Source: Haloarcula sp. DT43 (GTDB lineage Archaea; Halobacteriota; Halobacteria; Halobacteriales; Haloarculaceae). Taken from it: a stretch of DNA of 64,000 nucleotides. Below, in pieces: positions 16,547 to 25,655 of the stretch. The stretch's first letter is position 1; each line of letters opens with the position of its first letter. Location: assembly GCF_037078405.1 (NCBI RefSeq), contig NZ_JAYMGZ010000004.1, forward strand, positions 372,001-436,000, written 5' to 3'. Under the pieces are notes generated by a model, which was not told where the DNA came from, ran no database searches, and worked only from the letters and a program-made list of their open reading frames with translations. Position numbers and translations under genes: made by a program.

Positions 16547-18202
16547 TCAGAGACGCTTGCTCACGTACGGCCCGTCCTGCTTATATCCCAGTTTCTCCCG
16601 GTAGTACTGCCGGACGCCGATACCGGAGATGACGGCCAGTTTCGGGTAGCCGGCCTCCCGGGCCAGTTGCTCCGCCTGCTCCAGCAGTTTCCGGCCGTAG
16701 CCCTTGTGCTGGTGGTCACCGTCGTCGCCCTGCTGCCCGACGCCGACGGCGTTGCCGTAGACGTGGAGTTCGCGCACGATTGCGGCGTCCTGTAGCTCCC
16801 GTCGCACCGGGTCGTTGGGGAACCGGAGCCGACAGAACCCGACGAGTACGTCGTTGTCGAAGTCCTCGACGGAGATGAACTGCTCCGTGCCGCCACAGGC
16901 GTCGTAGGTCATGACGTCGAGTTCGACGTTCTCGGCGGCCTCGTCGCTGTGACCGGCCTCCCGACAGCGGATACAGTCACACGTCCAGCCGTGCTCTTCC
17001 ATCCGCTGCCAGGCGAGCTGGCGGAGGTTGGACTTCCAGACGCCGCCCTCGATGAAGTCCGCCGGAATGTCCCGCTGGACGCGCTGGAGGCGGGTGTAGC
17101 GGGGAATCATGTCCTTGATTTCGGCGACGAGTTCGGCGGCCTCGTCGTTGTCTAGCGGGTCGAACTCGTCTTTCCGCCACCAGTCGTAGGTGACCGTGCC
17201 CTCGACGATGAGTGTCGGGTATATCTTGAGGTAGTCGGGCCGCCAGTCCGTCTCCGAGAAGATGCGCCGGAAGTCCTCCAGACACATCTCCTTGGACATC
17301 CCCGGCTGACCCGGCATCATGTGGAAGCCGACCTTGAACCCCGAATCGCGCAGGCGGCGGTTCGCGTCGATGGAGGCCTGCACGCCGTGGCCGCGGTGCA
17401 TCTCGCGGTTGATGCGCTCGAAGGTCGTCTGGACACCGACCTCGACTTTCGTGCCGCCGAGGTCCAGCATCCGGTCTATCTGTTCGGGGTCACACCAGTC
17501 GGGCTTGGTCTCGAAGGTCGTGGCGACGTTGCGGACGTCGGCAGTCTCGTTCTCGGCGATGACGTCCTCCAGGTAGCGGAACTCGTAGTCGTCCTCGGCG
17601 AAGCTCACGTCCTCGGCGGGCGTCGGCTCCGCGTCGACATCGAAGTCGTTCATCGCCTCCAGGGCCCGCTTGACGAACCACTCCTGGTAATCGTGGCTCC
17701 GGGCCGTCATCGTCCCGCCCATCAGGATGAGCTCGGCCTTGTCGACGGGGTGGCCGATTTCCCGCAGTTGGTTGAGCCGGAGCTTGACCTGGCCGTACGG
17801 GTCGTAGTCGTTCTGCTCGCCGCGTGCGGCCGCGGGCTCGTGGCCGGTGTAGGACTGGGCGGAGGAAAATTCCGAGTCGGGGCCGCCGGGACAGTACAGG
17901 CACTTCCCGTGGGGACACCGCTCGGGCGAGGTCATGATGGCGATGGGTGAGACCCCCGAGGCGGTCCGGACCGGCTTGCGCTGGAGGACCTCCTCCAGTA
18001 CCTCGCGGTGCTCCTGTGGCGCGTAGTCGAGCAGTTCGGAGTTTTTCGGCACTTTCGGCGCGGAGTACTCGCGGCAGACGTCGATTTTGGCCGACTCGAC
18101 CTCGTCGCGCTCGATTTCGCCAGCAAGAATCCGGTCGACCAGCTCCGCACACACCTGCTGGAAGGTCTCTGTCTCCTCTGGGTCCGGCGTCTCCGTGCTC
18201 AT
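16547..18202 (-). CDS. elp3: tRNA uridine(34) 5-carboxymethyl modification enzyme Elp3 (radical SAM/GNAT)
   Basis: 551 residues, normal for archaeal Elp3, which acts alone (without Elp1/2/4-6) to form the carboxymethyl group at the tRNA wobble uridine from acetyl-CoA and SAM. The 4Fe-4S cluster motif CPHGKCLYC is at residues 96-104, followed by KLRLNQLREIGHPVDKAELILMGGTM-type radical SAM core elements, a zinc-binding CIRCREAGH segment around 410-420, and a C-terminal acetyltransferase domain with HKGYGRKLLEQAEQLAREAG and YYREKLGY. The gene appears monocistronic. Confidence 0.96.
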   Translation of the reverse strand: MSTETPDPEETETFQQVCAELVDRILAGEIERDEVESAKIDVCREYSAPKVPKNSELLDYAPQEHREVLEEVLQRKPVRTASGVSPIAIMTSPERCPHGKCLYCPGGPDSEFSSAQSYTGHEPAAARGEQNDYDPYGQVKLRLNQLREIGHPVDKAELILMGGTMTARSHDYQEWFVKRALEAMNDFDVDAEPTPAEDVSFAEDDYEFRYLEDVIAENETADVRNVATTFETKPDWCDPEQIDRMLDLGGTKVEVGVQTTFERINREMHRGHGVQASIDANRRLRDSGFKVGFHMMPGQPGMSKEMCLEDFRRIFSETDWRPDYLKIYPTLIVEGTVTYDWWRKDEFDPLDNDEAAELVAEIKDMIPRYTRLQRVQRDIPADFIEGGVWKSNLRQLAWQRMEEHGWTCDCIRCREAGHSDEAAENVELDVMTYDACGGTEQFISVEDFDNDVLVGFCRLRFPNDPVRRELQDAAIVRELHVYGNAVGVGQQGDDGDHQHKGYGRKLLEQAEQLAREAGYPKLAVISGIGVRQYYREKLGYKQDGPYVSKRL

Positions 18203-18306
18203 CGGCGTTGTCCGGAATCGGCGTCTCGGCCGAATAAGCGTGTCGCTCGGGTGTCGGCGGCGAGGCCAGCCGTGAGATTCATTGTGTCGTCACACCAAGT
18301 GACGGT

Positions 18307-18441
18307 ATGAGCAGCGAAACGGACGACGCCGACGGCCCCGACCGGCCGACTTTCCGGGGCTGTGTGTTCTGCTACGGCGCGGAGTGGGCGTACTACGGCG
18401 CGAAGAAAGCGGTCGGGTCTGTCTCGTCGCCGGACACGTGA
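18307..18441 (+). CDS. Small CxxC protein (44 aa), hypothetical
   Basis: A 44-codon frame from ATG to TGA encoding an acidic N-terminus (MSSETDDADGPDRPTF) followed by RGCVFCYGAEWAYYGAKKAV. C19 and C22 form a single CxxC knuckle and the aromatic stretch after it is unusual for random sequence. The acidic head and codon choice match real haloarchaeal genes. Haloarchaea encode many such small one- or two-knuckle zinc proteins. It diverges from elp3 and precedes the transducer gene on the same strand by 128 bases. Function unknown. Confidence 0.55.
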   Translation: MSSETDDADGPDRPTFRGCVFCYGAEWAYYGAKKAVGSVSSPDT

Positions 18442-18569
18442 GGTCCGTGTCAACTGTTCTGAAACAACTCCGTAGTCGACGTAGCGCCGCCTCCGGCACT
18501 GTCCCTCGTTATTTCGAATGATACTGCCGGCCGAGTTTTTTAGTCAGTCCTCGCCTCCAGTGTGTCTAT

Positions 18570-20462
18570 ATGCCGGACACGACCAGTGGCTCTACGCGAA
18601 CTCGCTTCCGGGGATTGACGCCGATGGAACGGTTCCGGGAGTTCGTCTCATACGTTCCCAGCGGCGACACCATTCCGGACGAAACGTGGCGCGGACGACA
18701 CCGCAACATCCTGATTCTGCTGCTGGCACACGTCCCGTTCCTGCTGGCGCTCGGGCTCTACTCGGGAACCGAGTCGCTCGTAACGGGCGCGACGCTCCCG
18801 GAAATCGACACGCTCCACGTTCTCGCGGAGGTCGGTGTCGTCGTCGCGCTCGCCGCGTTGGCGATTGTACCGCGGTTCGGTCGGCGGACGCGAACCGGGC
18901 TGGCGACGATGGGGCTGGTCACGACCTCGGGGTTCCTGGTCCACTTCTCCGGCGGGTACATCGAGGCCCACTTCCACTTTTTCGTCGTGATGGCCGTGGT
19001 CGCCGTCTACGAGGACTGGCTGCCGTTCTTCCTCGGCATCGGGTACGTCGCCGTCCAACACGGCGTGTTCGGCATGATAGACCCGAGCCGCGTGTACAAC
19101 CACTCGGCGGCGATAAACAACCCGTGGGCGTGGGCGTTCATCCACGCGGCGTTCGTCCTCATGCTGGCCGCGGCGCTGATGGCCCACTGGGCTTCGACCG
19201 AGCGGTCCCGTGAGGCGGCACAGGAGCAACTCGAACAGGCCAGAACGAAGACCCAGGAGGTCGAGAATCTGGAGGAGAAGAAAGCCGAGATGGAGCGAAC
19301 CATCGCGGAAGCCGAGGAGGCGAAAGCCGAAGCGGAGGCGCGCCAGCGGGAGGTCGAGGAGTTCAACGAGCACCTCGAAGCCACGGCCGACGCCTACAGC
19401 GCGGCGATGTCCCGAGCGGCAGACGGCGACCTCACGGTCCGCATCGACCCCGACAGCGAGAGCGAGGCGATGGCCCAGATCGCCGAGTCGTTCAACGAGA
19501 TGATGACCGAGACCGAGTCGGCGATGGAGGACATCCAGGCGTTCTCACAGGAGGTCGCGTCGACGAGTGACCAGGTCACGGCCGGTGCGAGCGAGGCGAC
19601 CGAGGCCAGCGAGGACATGAGCGAGTCGATTCAGGGCATCGCCAGCGGTGCGGACGAACAGCGGGAGATGCTCGAAACCGTTTCGAGCGAGATGACCGAC
19701 CTGTCGGCGACCGTCGAGGAGGTCGCCGCCTCCGCAGAGACCGTCGCCGAGCGGTCCCGCGAGACGGCCGAAATCGCGGACGCCGGCGAGGAGACGGCAC
19801 AGGAGGCGATTGCGGGGTCCCGGGAGGTCCAGACCGCCATCGACTCGACGGTCGAGAACGTCGAACGGCTCGACGAGAAGATGGGCGAAATCGGCGACAT
19901 CGTGGAACTCATCGGCGACATCGCCGAGCAGACCAACATGCTCGCGCTGAACGCCAACATCGAGGCCGCGCGTGCCGGGAACGGGTCGGGCGGCGACGGG
20001 TTCGCCGTCGTCGCCGACGAGGTCAAACAGCTCGCGGAGGAGACCCAGGCCTCTGCGACCGAAATCGAGCAGCTAATCGAGGAGACCCAGGCCCAGACCG
20101 AGACCACGGTCACGGAGGCACGCGAGGCGAAACAGGACATGCGCGAGAGCACCGAGGCCGTCGAGGCGGTCGTCGACACGTTCACGAAGGTCGCCGAGAA
20201 CGCCGAGGCGACCGACGACGGCATTCAGGAAATCAGCGACACGACCGACGACCAGGCCGCCACGACCGAAGAGGCGGTGTCGATAGTCGGGGAGGCCGTG
20301 GACATCAGCGAGGCGACCGCCACGGAGACCGAGACCGCCTCCGCGACCGCCGAGGAACAGGCCGCGTCCATGTCGCAGGTCAGCGCCAGCCTCGAATCGC
20401 TCGCCGAACAGTCGGAGCAGCTCCAGACGATGCTGTCGGAGTTCGACGTCGGCAGCCGGTAG
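18570..20462 (+). CDS. Methyl-accepting chemotaxis transducer with histidine-rich 6-TM sensor
   Basis: 630 residues. Six hydrophobic segments lie between residues about 46 and 205, without a large extracellular loop. Histidines cluster in or near the membrane: [46 protein letters not shown] coiled coil, a HAMP-like region ([16 protein letters not shown]) and a methylation and signalling domain follow; the hairpin tip is [20 protein letters not shown] (about 450-470), the CheA/CheW contact. EExx-type methylation segments flank it. The arrangement suggests sensing within the membrane, perhaps of a membrane-soluble ligand, heme or metal. The start is just after an AT-rich segment (tttttagtcagtcc). 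Confidence 0.88.
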   Translation: MPDTTSGSTRTRFRGLTPMERFREFVSYVPSGDTIPDETWRGRHRNILILLLAHVPFLLALGLYSGTESLVTGATLPEIDTLHVLAEVGVVVALAALAIVPRFGRRTRTGLATMGLVTTSGFLVHFSGGYIEAHFHFFVVMAVVAVYEDWLPFFLGIGYVAVQHGVFGMIDPSRVYNHSAAINNPWAWAFIHAAFVLMLAAALMAHWASTERSREAAQEQLEQARTKTQEVENLEEKKAEMERTIAEAEEAKAEAEARQREVEEFNEHLEATADAYSAAMSRAADGDLTVRIDPDSESEAMAQIAESFNEMMTETESAMEDIQAFSQEVASTSDQVTAGASEATEASEDMSESIQGIASGADEQREMLETVSSEMTDLSATVEEVAASAETVAERSRETAEIADAGEETAQEAIAGSREVQTAIDSTVENVERLDEKMGEIGDIVELIGDIAEQTNMLALNANIEAARAGNGSGGDGFAVVADEVKQLAEETQASATEIEQLIEETQAQTETTVTEAREAKQDMRESTEAVEAVVDTFTKVAENAEATDDGIQEISDTTDDQAATTEEAVSIVGEAVDISEATATETETASATAEEQAASMSQVSASLESLAEQSEQLQTMLSEFDVGSR

Positions 20463-20463
20463 C

Positions 20464-20952
20464 TCACTCCTCCCAGTACTCTTTCTCGGCGTTGCTGTCG
20501 AGGTAGGTCGACAGCGTCCGGTCGGCTTTCTCCCCGCCCGGCGGCGACCCGGCGTACAGCCCGACCATCTCTCTGTCGGGGTAGACGGTGATGTCCGGTT
20601 CCTCCATCGTCGAGACCATCAGCAGGCGGAGTTCGGAGTCGCCGGCCTCGATTTCGTGGGCGCTCTCCTCGCCGGCCGGGAGCGCGACGTAATCGCCCGG
20701 TTCGAGCGCGTGCGCCTCGGCCTCGGGGCCGAGCCAGAGCGTCCCTGTCCCGGATCGGACGAATATCGCCTCCTCGTTCCCCTCGTGATAGTGGCGCACC
20801 CAGAGCCGCTTGCCCGGCGGGACGGCGTAGAGGCTCGCGCCGAGGTCCTCGCCGCCGGCGGCGTCGCCCAGTTGCTTGCGCCTGAACGTCCGGTCGCCGT
20901 GCTCGTAGTCCGTCCAGTCGAGGTCGGATTCGTTGACAGGGCCGTCGCTCAT
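20464..20952 (-). CDS. Cupin-domain protein
   Basis: 162 residues with one cupin barrel. Metal-binding motif 1 is VRHYHEGNEEAIFVRSGTG (HxH plus downstream Glu) and motif 2 is PGDYVALPAGEESAHEIE with the final His. An N-terminal EHGDRTFRRKQLGDA segment and C-terminal YPDREMVGLYAG are seen in haloarchaeal stand-alone cupins. Substrate unknown. It converges with the transducer gene, one base apart, and lies 40 bases downstream of the RecJ-like gene on the minus strand, so it may share its transcript. Confidence 0.82.
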   Translation of the reverse strand: MSDGPVNESDLDWTDYEHGDRTFRRKQLGDAAGGEDLGASLYAVPPGKRLWVRHYHEGNEEAIFVRSGTGTLWLGPEAEAHALEPGDYVALPAGEESAHEIEAGDSELRLLMVSTMEEPDITVYPDREMVGLYAGSPPGGEKADRTLSTYLDSNAEKEYWEE

Positions 20953-20992
20953 GCCCGGTCAGACTGCCCGCGGGGAGAAAAAATCTACTGCG

Positions 20993-23155
20993 CTACAGTT
21001 CGTCGGCCAGCACGTCGAGCGTGGCGTCGAGGACGGCCGGGCGCTCGCCGGCCAGGTAGCGGATGGTGCCCTCGCGGACGCTCCGCGTCGCGACGCCGCC
21101 TTCGGGGACCCGCTCGCTGACTTCGCGCACCAGTTCGTGGAGGTCCACGTCGCCGTCGGCGCGGACGTACATCGTGTCCGTCGAGATGCCGAGCACGGCG
21201 TCGCTCTCGTCGCGGACCTCGCGGTAGAGTTCATCGAGCAGGAGCGACTCCGGCGGGAACTCGTACTGGTGGGTGAACGCGTCCGTATCGAGGACGGCGA
21301 TGTCCACGCCGTCGACGGTCCGGTAGTCGAGGTTGGCCTCGGCGGTCGCGACCTCCTCGTCGACCTTCTCGCGGAACTGCTCGGCGATGTGGCCGGCCAG
21401 GCCGCCCACGTCCTCCTCGTCGTCGCCGAACACGAGGTCGGTGATGAGTTCGCGCTTGTCCTCGTAGGACTGGTAGTGGGCTTCGAGCGCGACGGCCTCC
21501 CGGAGCTCCGAGACAGCGCTCTCGTCGTAGCCGGCCTCGCTCGCGGCCGCGGCGTACGGCTCGGGGATGTTCTCCCAGAAGCTCACGGCCGGGAGGTGCT
21601 GGAGGTCGTCGCGCACGTCGTCGTTGACGTGTGCGGCGACGTTAGCGGCGAGCGACGTCGCGGTGGTCTCGGAGACGGTCTCGGCCGAAGGGGAGACGAC
21701 GGCGTCGACCGTGTCGACGACCGCCCCGTCGACGTCGATGTCGTCGACGACGACCGTCGGCGCGCCGTAGACGTTCAGCAGGTCGAACCCGTCGAGGCTC
21801 TCGCGCGTGCCGCCGGCGGCGACGAAGACGAACAGCGGGAGCTTCTCCTCGTGGCGCTCCCGGTTGTCCAGCATCGTCGTCGTGTCCTTCGTCGCGTCGT
21901 CCATGTCGTAGACGCCGCCCTCGATGGGGCGTCGGTCGAAGTAGTGGTACTTCGCGTCGGCCCGGCGATGCTGGTCGGTGACCAGCGGGAGCGTCGCCCG
22001 TTCGAGCGCGCTGCCGGCCAGGTAGCCGTCCGCGGTGTTCGCGTGGCGCACGATGACCGGGCGGTCCGTCAGCACGGCCTTCCGGATGTGGGTCGCGGCT
22101 TCGACCAGGGCATCGGAGAGGGCCGCGACCGCCGTGTCCTCGGCAAGCGGGTCGACCGTGTCGGGGCGGGCCTCGTCGTCGAGGGCGTCGGCGAGTCGCT
22201 GCTCGACCGCCTCGCGCTCGTCGGCTTCGAGCACCTCGAGCGTTTCGGTCTCGACCTGCAGTTCGCCGCGACGCTCGCGGACCTCGCCCATCAGTCGGAC
22301 GTAGTCGTCTTCCTCGACCTCGGGGTAGGCGCGGACGCCCGCCTCGACGAAGGCCGCACAGTCGACGGTCCCGGTCTCGTCCTGCAGTTCGAACACCGTC
22401 GGCCCGGAGGTCTGTCGGATGCCGACGACCTCCCCTTCGAGCTGCACGTCCGAACCGACGTGGCCTTCCAGGTCGCCGATGGCGGCGGCGACCGCCTCAG
22501 CCGTCTGGCCTTCGTCGGTCTCGTCGTCGGACTCCGTGACGACGGCGGTGTTCGACCCGCCGTCGTTGCCGCCGACGGCCGCGGTACCTTCGACGCGGTC
22601 TGCGTCGCCGGCCCGGCTGACCGACCCGGCGTTCGCGGTGCTGTCCGAGTCGGACGAGCCCGAATCGTCGTCAGCGCTCGATTCACTCTCGCCCTGGCTC
22701 TCGGACTCCGTCGCAGAGTCGGCCTCTGAGTCGGCGGCTTCGTCGTCTTCGTCGTCCTCGTCGTCTTCGTTTTCGAGCAGGACGGAGTGGCCGATGTCCG
22801 GGTCGTCGACGAGGACGCCGCGGAACTCGCGTTCGGACTGGCGAATCGACCACCCGAGGTCGACGTTGCCGTTGTCCCGTACGTTTTTGACCTGGACGTA
22901 GACGGTGTCGCCCGGTTCCCAGTCGAGGGAATCGAGCCGCTGGTCCAGTTCGCTCCGGTGGAGCAGCCCCGTCACGCTGTCGCCGATGTCGACGAACACG
23001 CCGAACTCGGCGAAGCCGTCGACACTGCCGCGGTAGTAGCGGTCGACCGATAGCTGGTCGGCACGAGACCCGCGGAACTCGAACAGGGCGTCCTCCTCGT
23101 GGAGGTCACAGATGCGTCCTTCGACAGATTTGCCACAGATGATACACGAACCCAT
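20993..23155 (-). CDS. RecJ-like DHH-superfamily protein with Zn finger, S1 and OB domains (degenerate DHH motifs)
   Basis: 720 residues from the ATG giving MGSCIICGKSVEGRICDLH, a short zinc finger (C4, C7, C16, H19). An S1 domain follows (GSVDGFAEFGVFVDIGDSVTG), then an Asp/Glu/Ser linker around 125-180, an OB-fold (about 220-310) and a DHH/DHHA1-type domain (about 350-715). This is the architecture of archaeal COG1107 RecJ-like proteins. The usual HxDxDG motif reads RHANTADGYLAG and the DHH triad reads VDDIDVDG, so metal ligands appear lost; nuclease activity is doubtful. A role in replication or repair complexes is inferred from the family only. Confidence 0.82.
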   Translation of the reverse strand: MGSCIICGKSVEGRICDLHEEDALFEFRGSRADQLSVDRYYRGSVDGFAEFGVFVDIGDSVTGLLHRSELDQRLDSLDWEPGDTVYVQVKNVRDNGNVDLGWSIRQSEREFRGVLVDDPDIGHSVLLENEDDEDDEDDEAADSEADSATESESQGESESSADDDSGSSDSDSTANAGSVSRAGDADRVEGTAAVGGNDGGSNTAVVTESDDETDEGQTAEAVAAAIGDLEGHVGSDVQLEGEVVGIRQTSGPTVFELQDETGTVDCAAFVEAGVRAYPEVEEDDYVRLMGEVRERRGELQVETETLEVLEADEREAVEQRLADALDDEARPDTVDPLAEDTAVAALSDALVEAATHIRKAVLTDRPVIVRHANTADGYLAGSALERATLPLVTDQHRRADAKYHYFDRRPIEGGVYDMDDATKDTTTMLDNRERHEEKLPLFVFVAAGGTRESLDGFDLLNVYGAPTVVVDDIDVDGAVVDTVDAVVSPSAETVSETTATSLAANVAAHVNDDVRDDLQHLPAVSFWENIPEPYAAAASEAGYDESAVSELREAVALEAHYQSYEDKRELITDLVFGDDEEDVGGLAGHIAEQFREKVDEEVATAEANLDYRTVDGVDIAVLDTDAFTHQYEFPPESLLLDELYREVRDESDAVLGISTDTMYVRADGDVDLHELVREVSERVPEGGVATRSVREGTIRYLAGERPAVLDATLDVLADEL

Positions 23156-23219
23156 TACACGGTGCAAGCATGTCGGGCCTAAAACGGTTGTCGAATTCCG
23201 GACGAGCTGGGCGGGCCCG

Positions 23220-23483
23220 CTATTCGAACAGGTCGCTCTCCTCTTCGAGCAGTTCGAGCCCTGCAGCGACCGCTTCGGCCTGTTCCGGGAACAGAGCCAC
23301 CTCGATTTCGCTCCCCTGCTCGTCTTCGAAGGCGAGCTTCACGCGCTTGTCGCCGTACTCGCGAACGTCGACGCCCGCCACGTCGTACATCTTGATTGTC
23401 GCTTCCTTGTTCGACGGGCCGACGCTCTTGAACGCGCCGTCCTTGAGTTCCAGCATGAACTGGTCGATGTCGATACTGAGCAT
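23220..23483 (-). CDS. Small conserved-looking acidic protein (87 aa), unknown function
   Basis: The ATG at 23483 gives MLSIDIDQFMLELKDGAFKS and an 87-residue acidic protein ending ELLEEESDLFE; the much longer frame upstream of it is the shadow of the YIP1-like gene. A mixed alpha/beta pattern with strands VKLAFEDEQGSEIEVALF is visible, but no motif I recognise. It lies 26 bases downstream of the YIP1-like gene and 64 bases upstream of the RecJ-like gene on the same strand, so the three are a likely transcription unit. Confidence 0.7.
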   Translation of the reverse strand: MLSIDIDQFMLELKDGAFKSVGPSNKEATIKMYDVAGVDVREYGDKRVKLAFEDEQGSEIEVALFPEQAEAVAAGLELLEEESDLFE

Positions 23484-23509
23484 CGCGTGGAGACGCGGGC
23501 CGGCGGCCC

Positions 23510-24157
23510 CTAAAACCCGGAGTCGGCGACCAGCACCGAGAGGGCCTGGAAGCCGCGGAAGCCGTAGCCGAAGACGATGGCGGCGGGCACGGCTCCGACC
23601 ACCGCGGCGACCGGCAGTCTGACCTCGTGGACGACGGCCGTCCCGAGCAGGTACAGCGCCGCGCCCCAGGCGGTGACGAACACCCGGACCTCGGCACTTG
23701 GCAGGCCGGCCAGCAGGCAGGGAGCCATCGCGTAACACAGCACCTGGACGGTCTCGCTCACGCCACCGCGGTCGGAGGCGACGGGGAGCACCGAGAGCGG
23801 GAGCAACAGTAGCGTCTGTAACGCCGCCGTCAGATGCACCGTCGCCGGCGTGACGAACACGAGGACGGCAAACAGCGCCAGCACCGCGACGCCGGGCGAG
23901 AAGCCCGCGATGGCGGGGTAGTCGAACGGCCCCGTCGACAGCAGTCCCCGCTCGGCCAGCTTGACGACGGCGTAGCGGCTCACCTCCTCGACGAGGACGA
24001 CCGTCGCCGCGAACACCAGCCCCGGTGCCTGGTCGCCCGGAGCCACGCCGGTGCGGAAGAACCGCCGCGGGCGAGACAGTATCTCGACCCACGCGCGAAC
24101 CAGCGCGACTGGCCCCCGGTCCCGGCCGCCGCTCGGATTCTCGACCCACTGAGTCAC
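23510..24157 (-). CDS. YIP1-like membrane protein
   Basis: 215 residues from a GTG giving TQWVENPSGGRDRGPVALVRAW, an N-terminus I associate with haloarchaeal YIP1-family proteins. An amphipathic ILSRPRRFFRTGVAPGDQAPGL helix precedes five hydrophobic segments (VFAATVVLVEEVSRYAVV, VAVLALFAVLVFV, LLLLPLSVLPVA and two more). No catalytic residues are visible. In eukaryotes the YIP1 fold acts in membrane traffic; the archaeal role is unknown. It heads a minus-strand run with the 87-residue protein and the RecJ-like protein. Confidence 0.75.
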   Translation of the reverse strand: MTQWVENPSGGRDRGPVALVRAWVEILSRPRRFFRTGVAPGDQAPGLVFAATVVLVEEVSRYAVVKLAERGLLSTGPFDYPAIAGFSPGVAVLALFAVLVFVTPATVHLTAALQTLLLLPLSVLPVASDRGGVSETVQVLCYAMAPCLLAGLPSAEVRVFVTAWGAALYLLGTAVVHEVRLPVAAVVGAVPAAIVFGYGFRGFQALSVLVADSGF

Positions 24158-24308
24158 GGCAGTGCGTAGGGCGTGGGTCGGTTTGACCGTTTCCTTCTTC
24201 CGGGCGCGTGGGGTTCAGGTTCGGACACGCACAGCGGTGCTCGGGGCTACTCCGCTGCTTCTTCGGCGCAGATGCTCACGGGTCTGACACACACAGCGGT
24301 CCTCACCG

Positions 24309-24887
24309 TTAATCATCTGCCCCGACGTTCTCCGTGCTCTCGAAACACGCCGGGTCCGGCTCGATGTTCGCGTACTGGACCGCCTCCTCGCCCAGCGTCG
24401 CCACGCGCTCGTCGATGCCGGCGTCGACTATCCGACCGTCGGCGATGTGGTTGCGCGCGTTCGGAATCGCGGCCTGGTGGGGGATGACCCAGCAGTTCAG
24501 CGCCCGGCAGACGGAGCGGAGGTGTTCGAGCGCGGTGATGGGAAAACTGCCGCCGGCGACTGCCAGCAGCCCCACCGTCTTGTGTTCGAACTCGTCGAAG
24601 CCACAGTAATCGAGGGCGTTCTTCAGCACGCCGGAGTAGGACCCGTGGTACACCGGCGTCCCGAGCAGAATCGAGTCGGCCGCGTGGATTTCGTCGGCGA
24701 ACGCGACGGCGTCGCCGGCCTCGCGGCGGTCGGCGTCGAACACCGGCAGGTCGAACTCCCGGAGGTCGAGCAGGTCCGTCGTCGCTCCCATCCGCCCGGC
24801 CGCGGCAAGCGCGCGCTCGATGCCGATACGAGTGTAGCTCTGGTCTCTGAGACTCCCGGCGACACCGACGACGCGTGGTTCGCTCAT
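24309..24887 (-). CDS. NAD(P)H-dependent FMN reductase
   Basis: 192 residues of flavodoxin-like fold. The N-terminal phosphate-binding loop is VAGSLRDQSYTRIG, and the conserved LGTPVYHGSYSGVLKNALDY segment, typical of the FMN_red family, is at about 75-95, with VGLLAVAGGSFPI following. Such enzymes reduce FMN, quinones or azo compounds with NAD(P)H. It lies 87 bases downstream of the MamA-type gene on the same strand; whether the two are functionally linked is not evident. The 24158-24308 gap downstream contains no convincing gene. Confidence 0.9.
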   Translation of the reverse strand: MSEPRVVGVAGSLRDQSYTRIGIERALAAAGRMGATTDLLDLREFDLPVFDADRREAGDAVAFADEIHAADSILLGTPVYHGSYSGVLKNALDYCGFDEFEHKTVGLLAVAGGSFPITALEHLRSVCRALNCWVIPHQAAIPNARNHIADGRIVDAGIDERVATLGEEAVQYANIEPDPACFESTENVGADD

Positions 24888-24974
24888 GAGAAGGCTATCG
24901 CGGGCGGCCGGTATATCGGTGATGGAGGGCGGCGTCGCCGGTCGTCCGAGAACGTCGGCCGTGCGGGCGGTCGC

Positions 24975-25421
24975 TCAGGAGCCGAGTTGAATCTTCTCGG
25001 GCGAGGCTTCCTCGCGGGAGCGGTGGCCGAGGTCGGCTTTCAGCGCCTCGATGGCCTCCTCCGGGTCGGTCTCCGAATCGAAGACCCGGTCAAAGCCGAG
25101 CGCCTTGAACGTCTCGCGCGTCTCCTCGAAGGAATCCTGCCCGACGGCGAGGTTCCCGCCGATGTACGTCGTCACGTCCAGCCCCGCCTCGTTGATTTGC
25201 TGCTGGAACCCCTGGCAGTCCTGCTCGGCGTGGCCGTACAGCGACGACACGAGTATCGCTTCGGCGTCGTGTTCATCCGCGGCGTCGACGAACTCCGACT
25301 GGGACGACTGAACGCCGAGGTTGACTACCTCGAACCCCGCCGCTTCGAACGCCCGTTCCAGAATGGTAATCCCAACGACGTGCGCGTCGGAGCCGATGAC
25401 ACCCAGGATGACTGTCCTCAT
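24975..25421 (-). CDS. mamA: Methylaspartate (glutamate) mutase small subunit S, B12-binding
   Basis: 148 residues, the length of the S component of glutamate mutase. The cobalamin-binding signature is intact: D12-x-H14-x-x-G17 in IGSDAHVVGITIL, then SSLYGH and YIGGNLAVG. With the catalytic E subunit it interconverts glutamate and methylaspartate, a step of the methylaspartate cycle for acetyl-CoA assimilation in Haloarcula and relatives. The E subunit and methylaspartate ammonia-lyase genes that usually accompany it are not in this window on either side, so this may be an extra or displaced copy. A TATA-like box lies 25-32 bases upstream. Confidence 0.82.
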   Translation of the reverse strand: MRTVILGVIGSDAHVVGITILERAFEAAGFEVVNLGVQSSQSEFVDAADEHDAEAILVSSLYGHAEQDCQGFQQQINEAGLDVTTYIGGNLAVGQDSFEETRETFKALGFDRVFDSETDPEEAIEALKADLGHRSREEASPEKIQLGS

Positions 25422-25445
25422 ACAGGACCACCAAAGCGCGTCACC

Positions 25446-25453
25446 TACATAAA
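25446..25453 (-). promoter_or_regulatory. TATA box for the mamA-type gene
   Basis: On the minus strand TTTATGTA is centred about 29 bases before the ATG, the spacing expected for a leaderless haloarchaeal transcript. The same GGTTTAT block occurs twice within 14 bases (ggtttatcattaggtttatgtagg). The surrounding 25422-25655 region is AT-rich for this genome and holds no gene. Confidence 0.5.
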
Positions 25454-25655
25454 CCTAATGATAAACCATTATAGATTGTGGCAACGGTTCACACTGTCGA
25501 AGGGAATGATATTAGCCGTGCTAGCACAAATCATCCAGTGGACACGCTATGTTACGCGACGCATGCACGCTCTCGGGGGATTTTCGGACAGGACACCGTC
25601 TGTGGCGTCGGTTGCGGCTTCGCGTATCTGCGGCCCGACCGCCGACGGGACAGGC

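Noticed and set aside
24158..24308. Gap between YIP1-like and FMN reductase genes examined for a small gene or RNA.
   Set aside because: A repeated acacagcggt(g/c)ctc is visible but nothing coding or structured is convincing.
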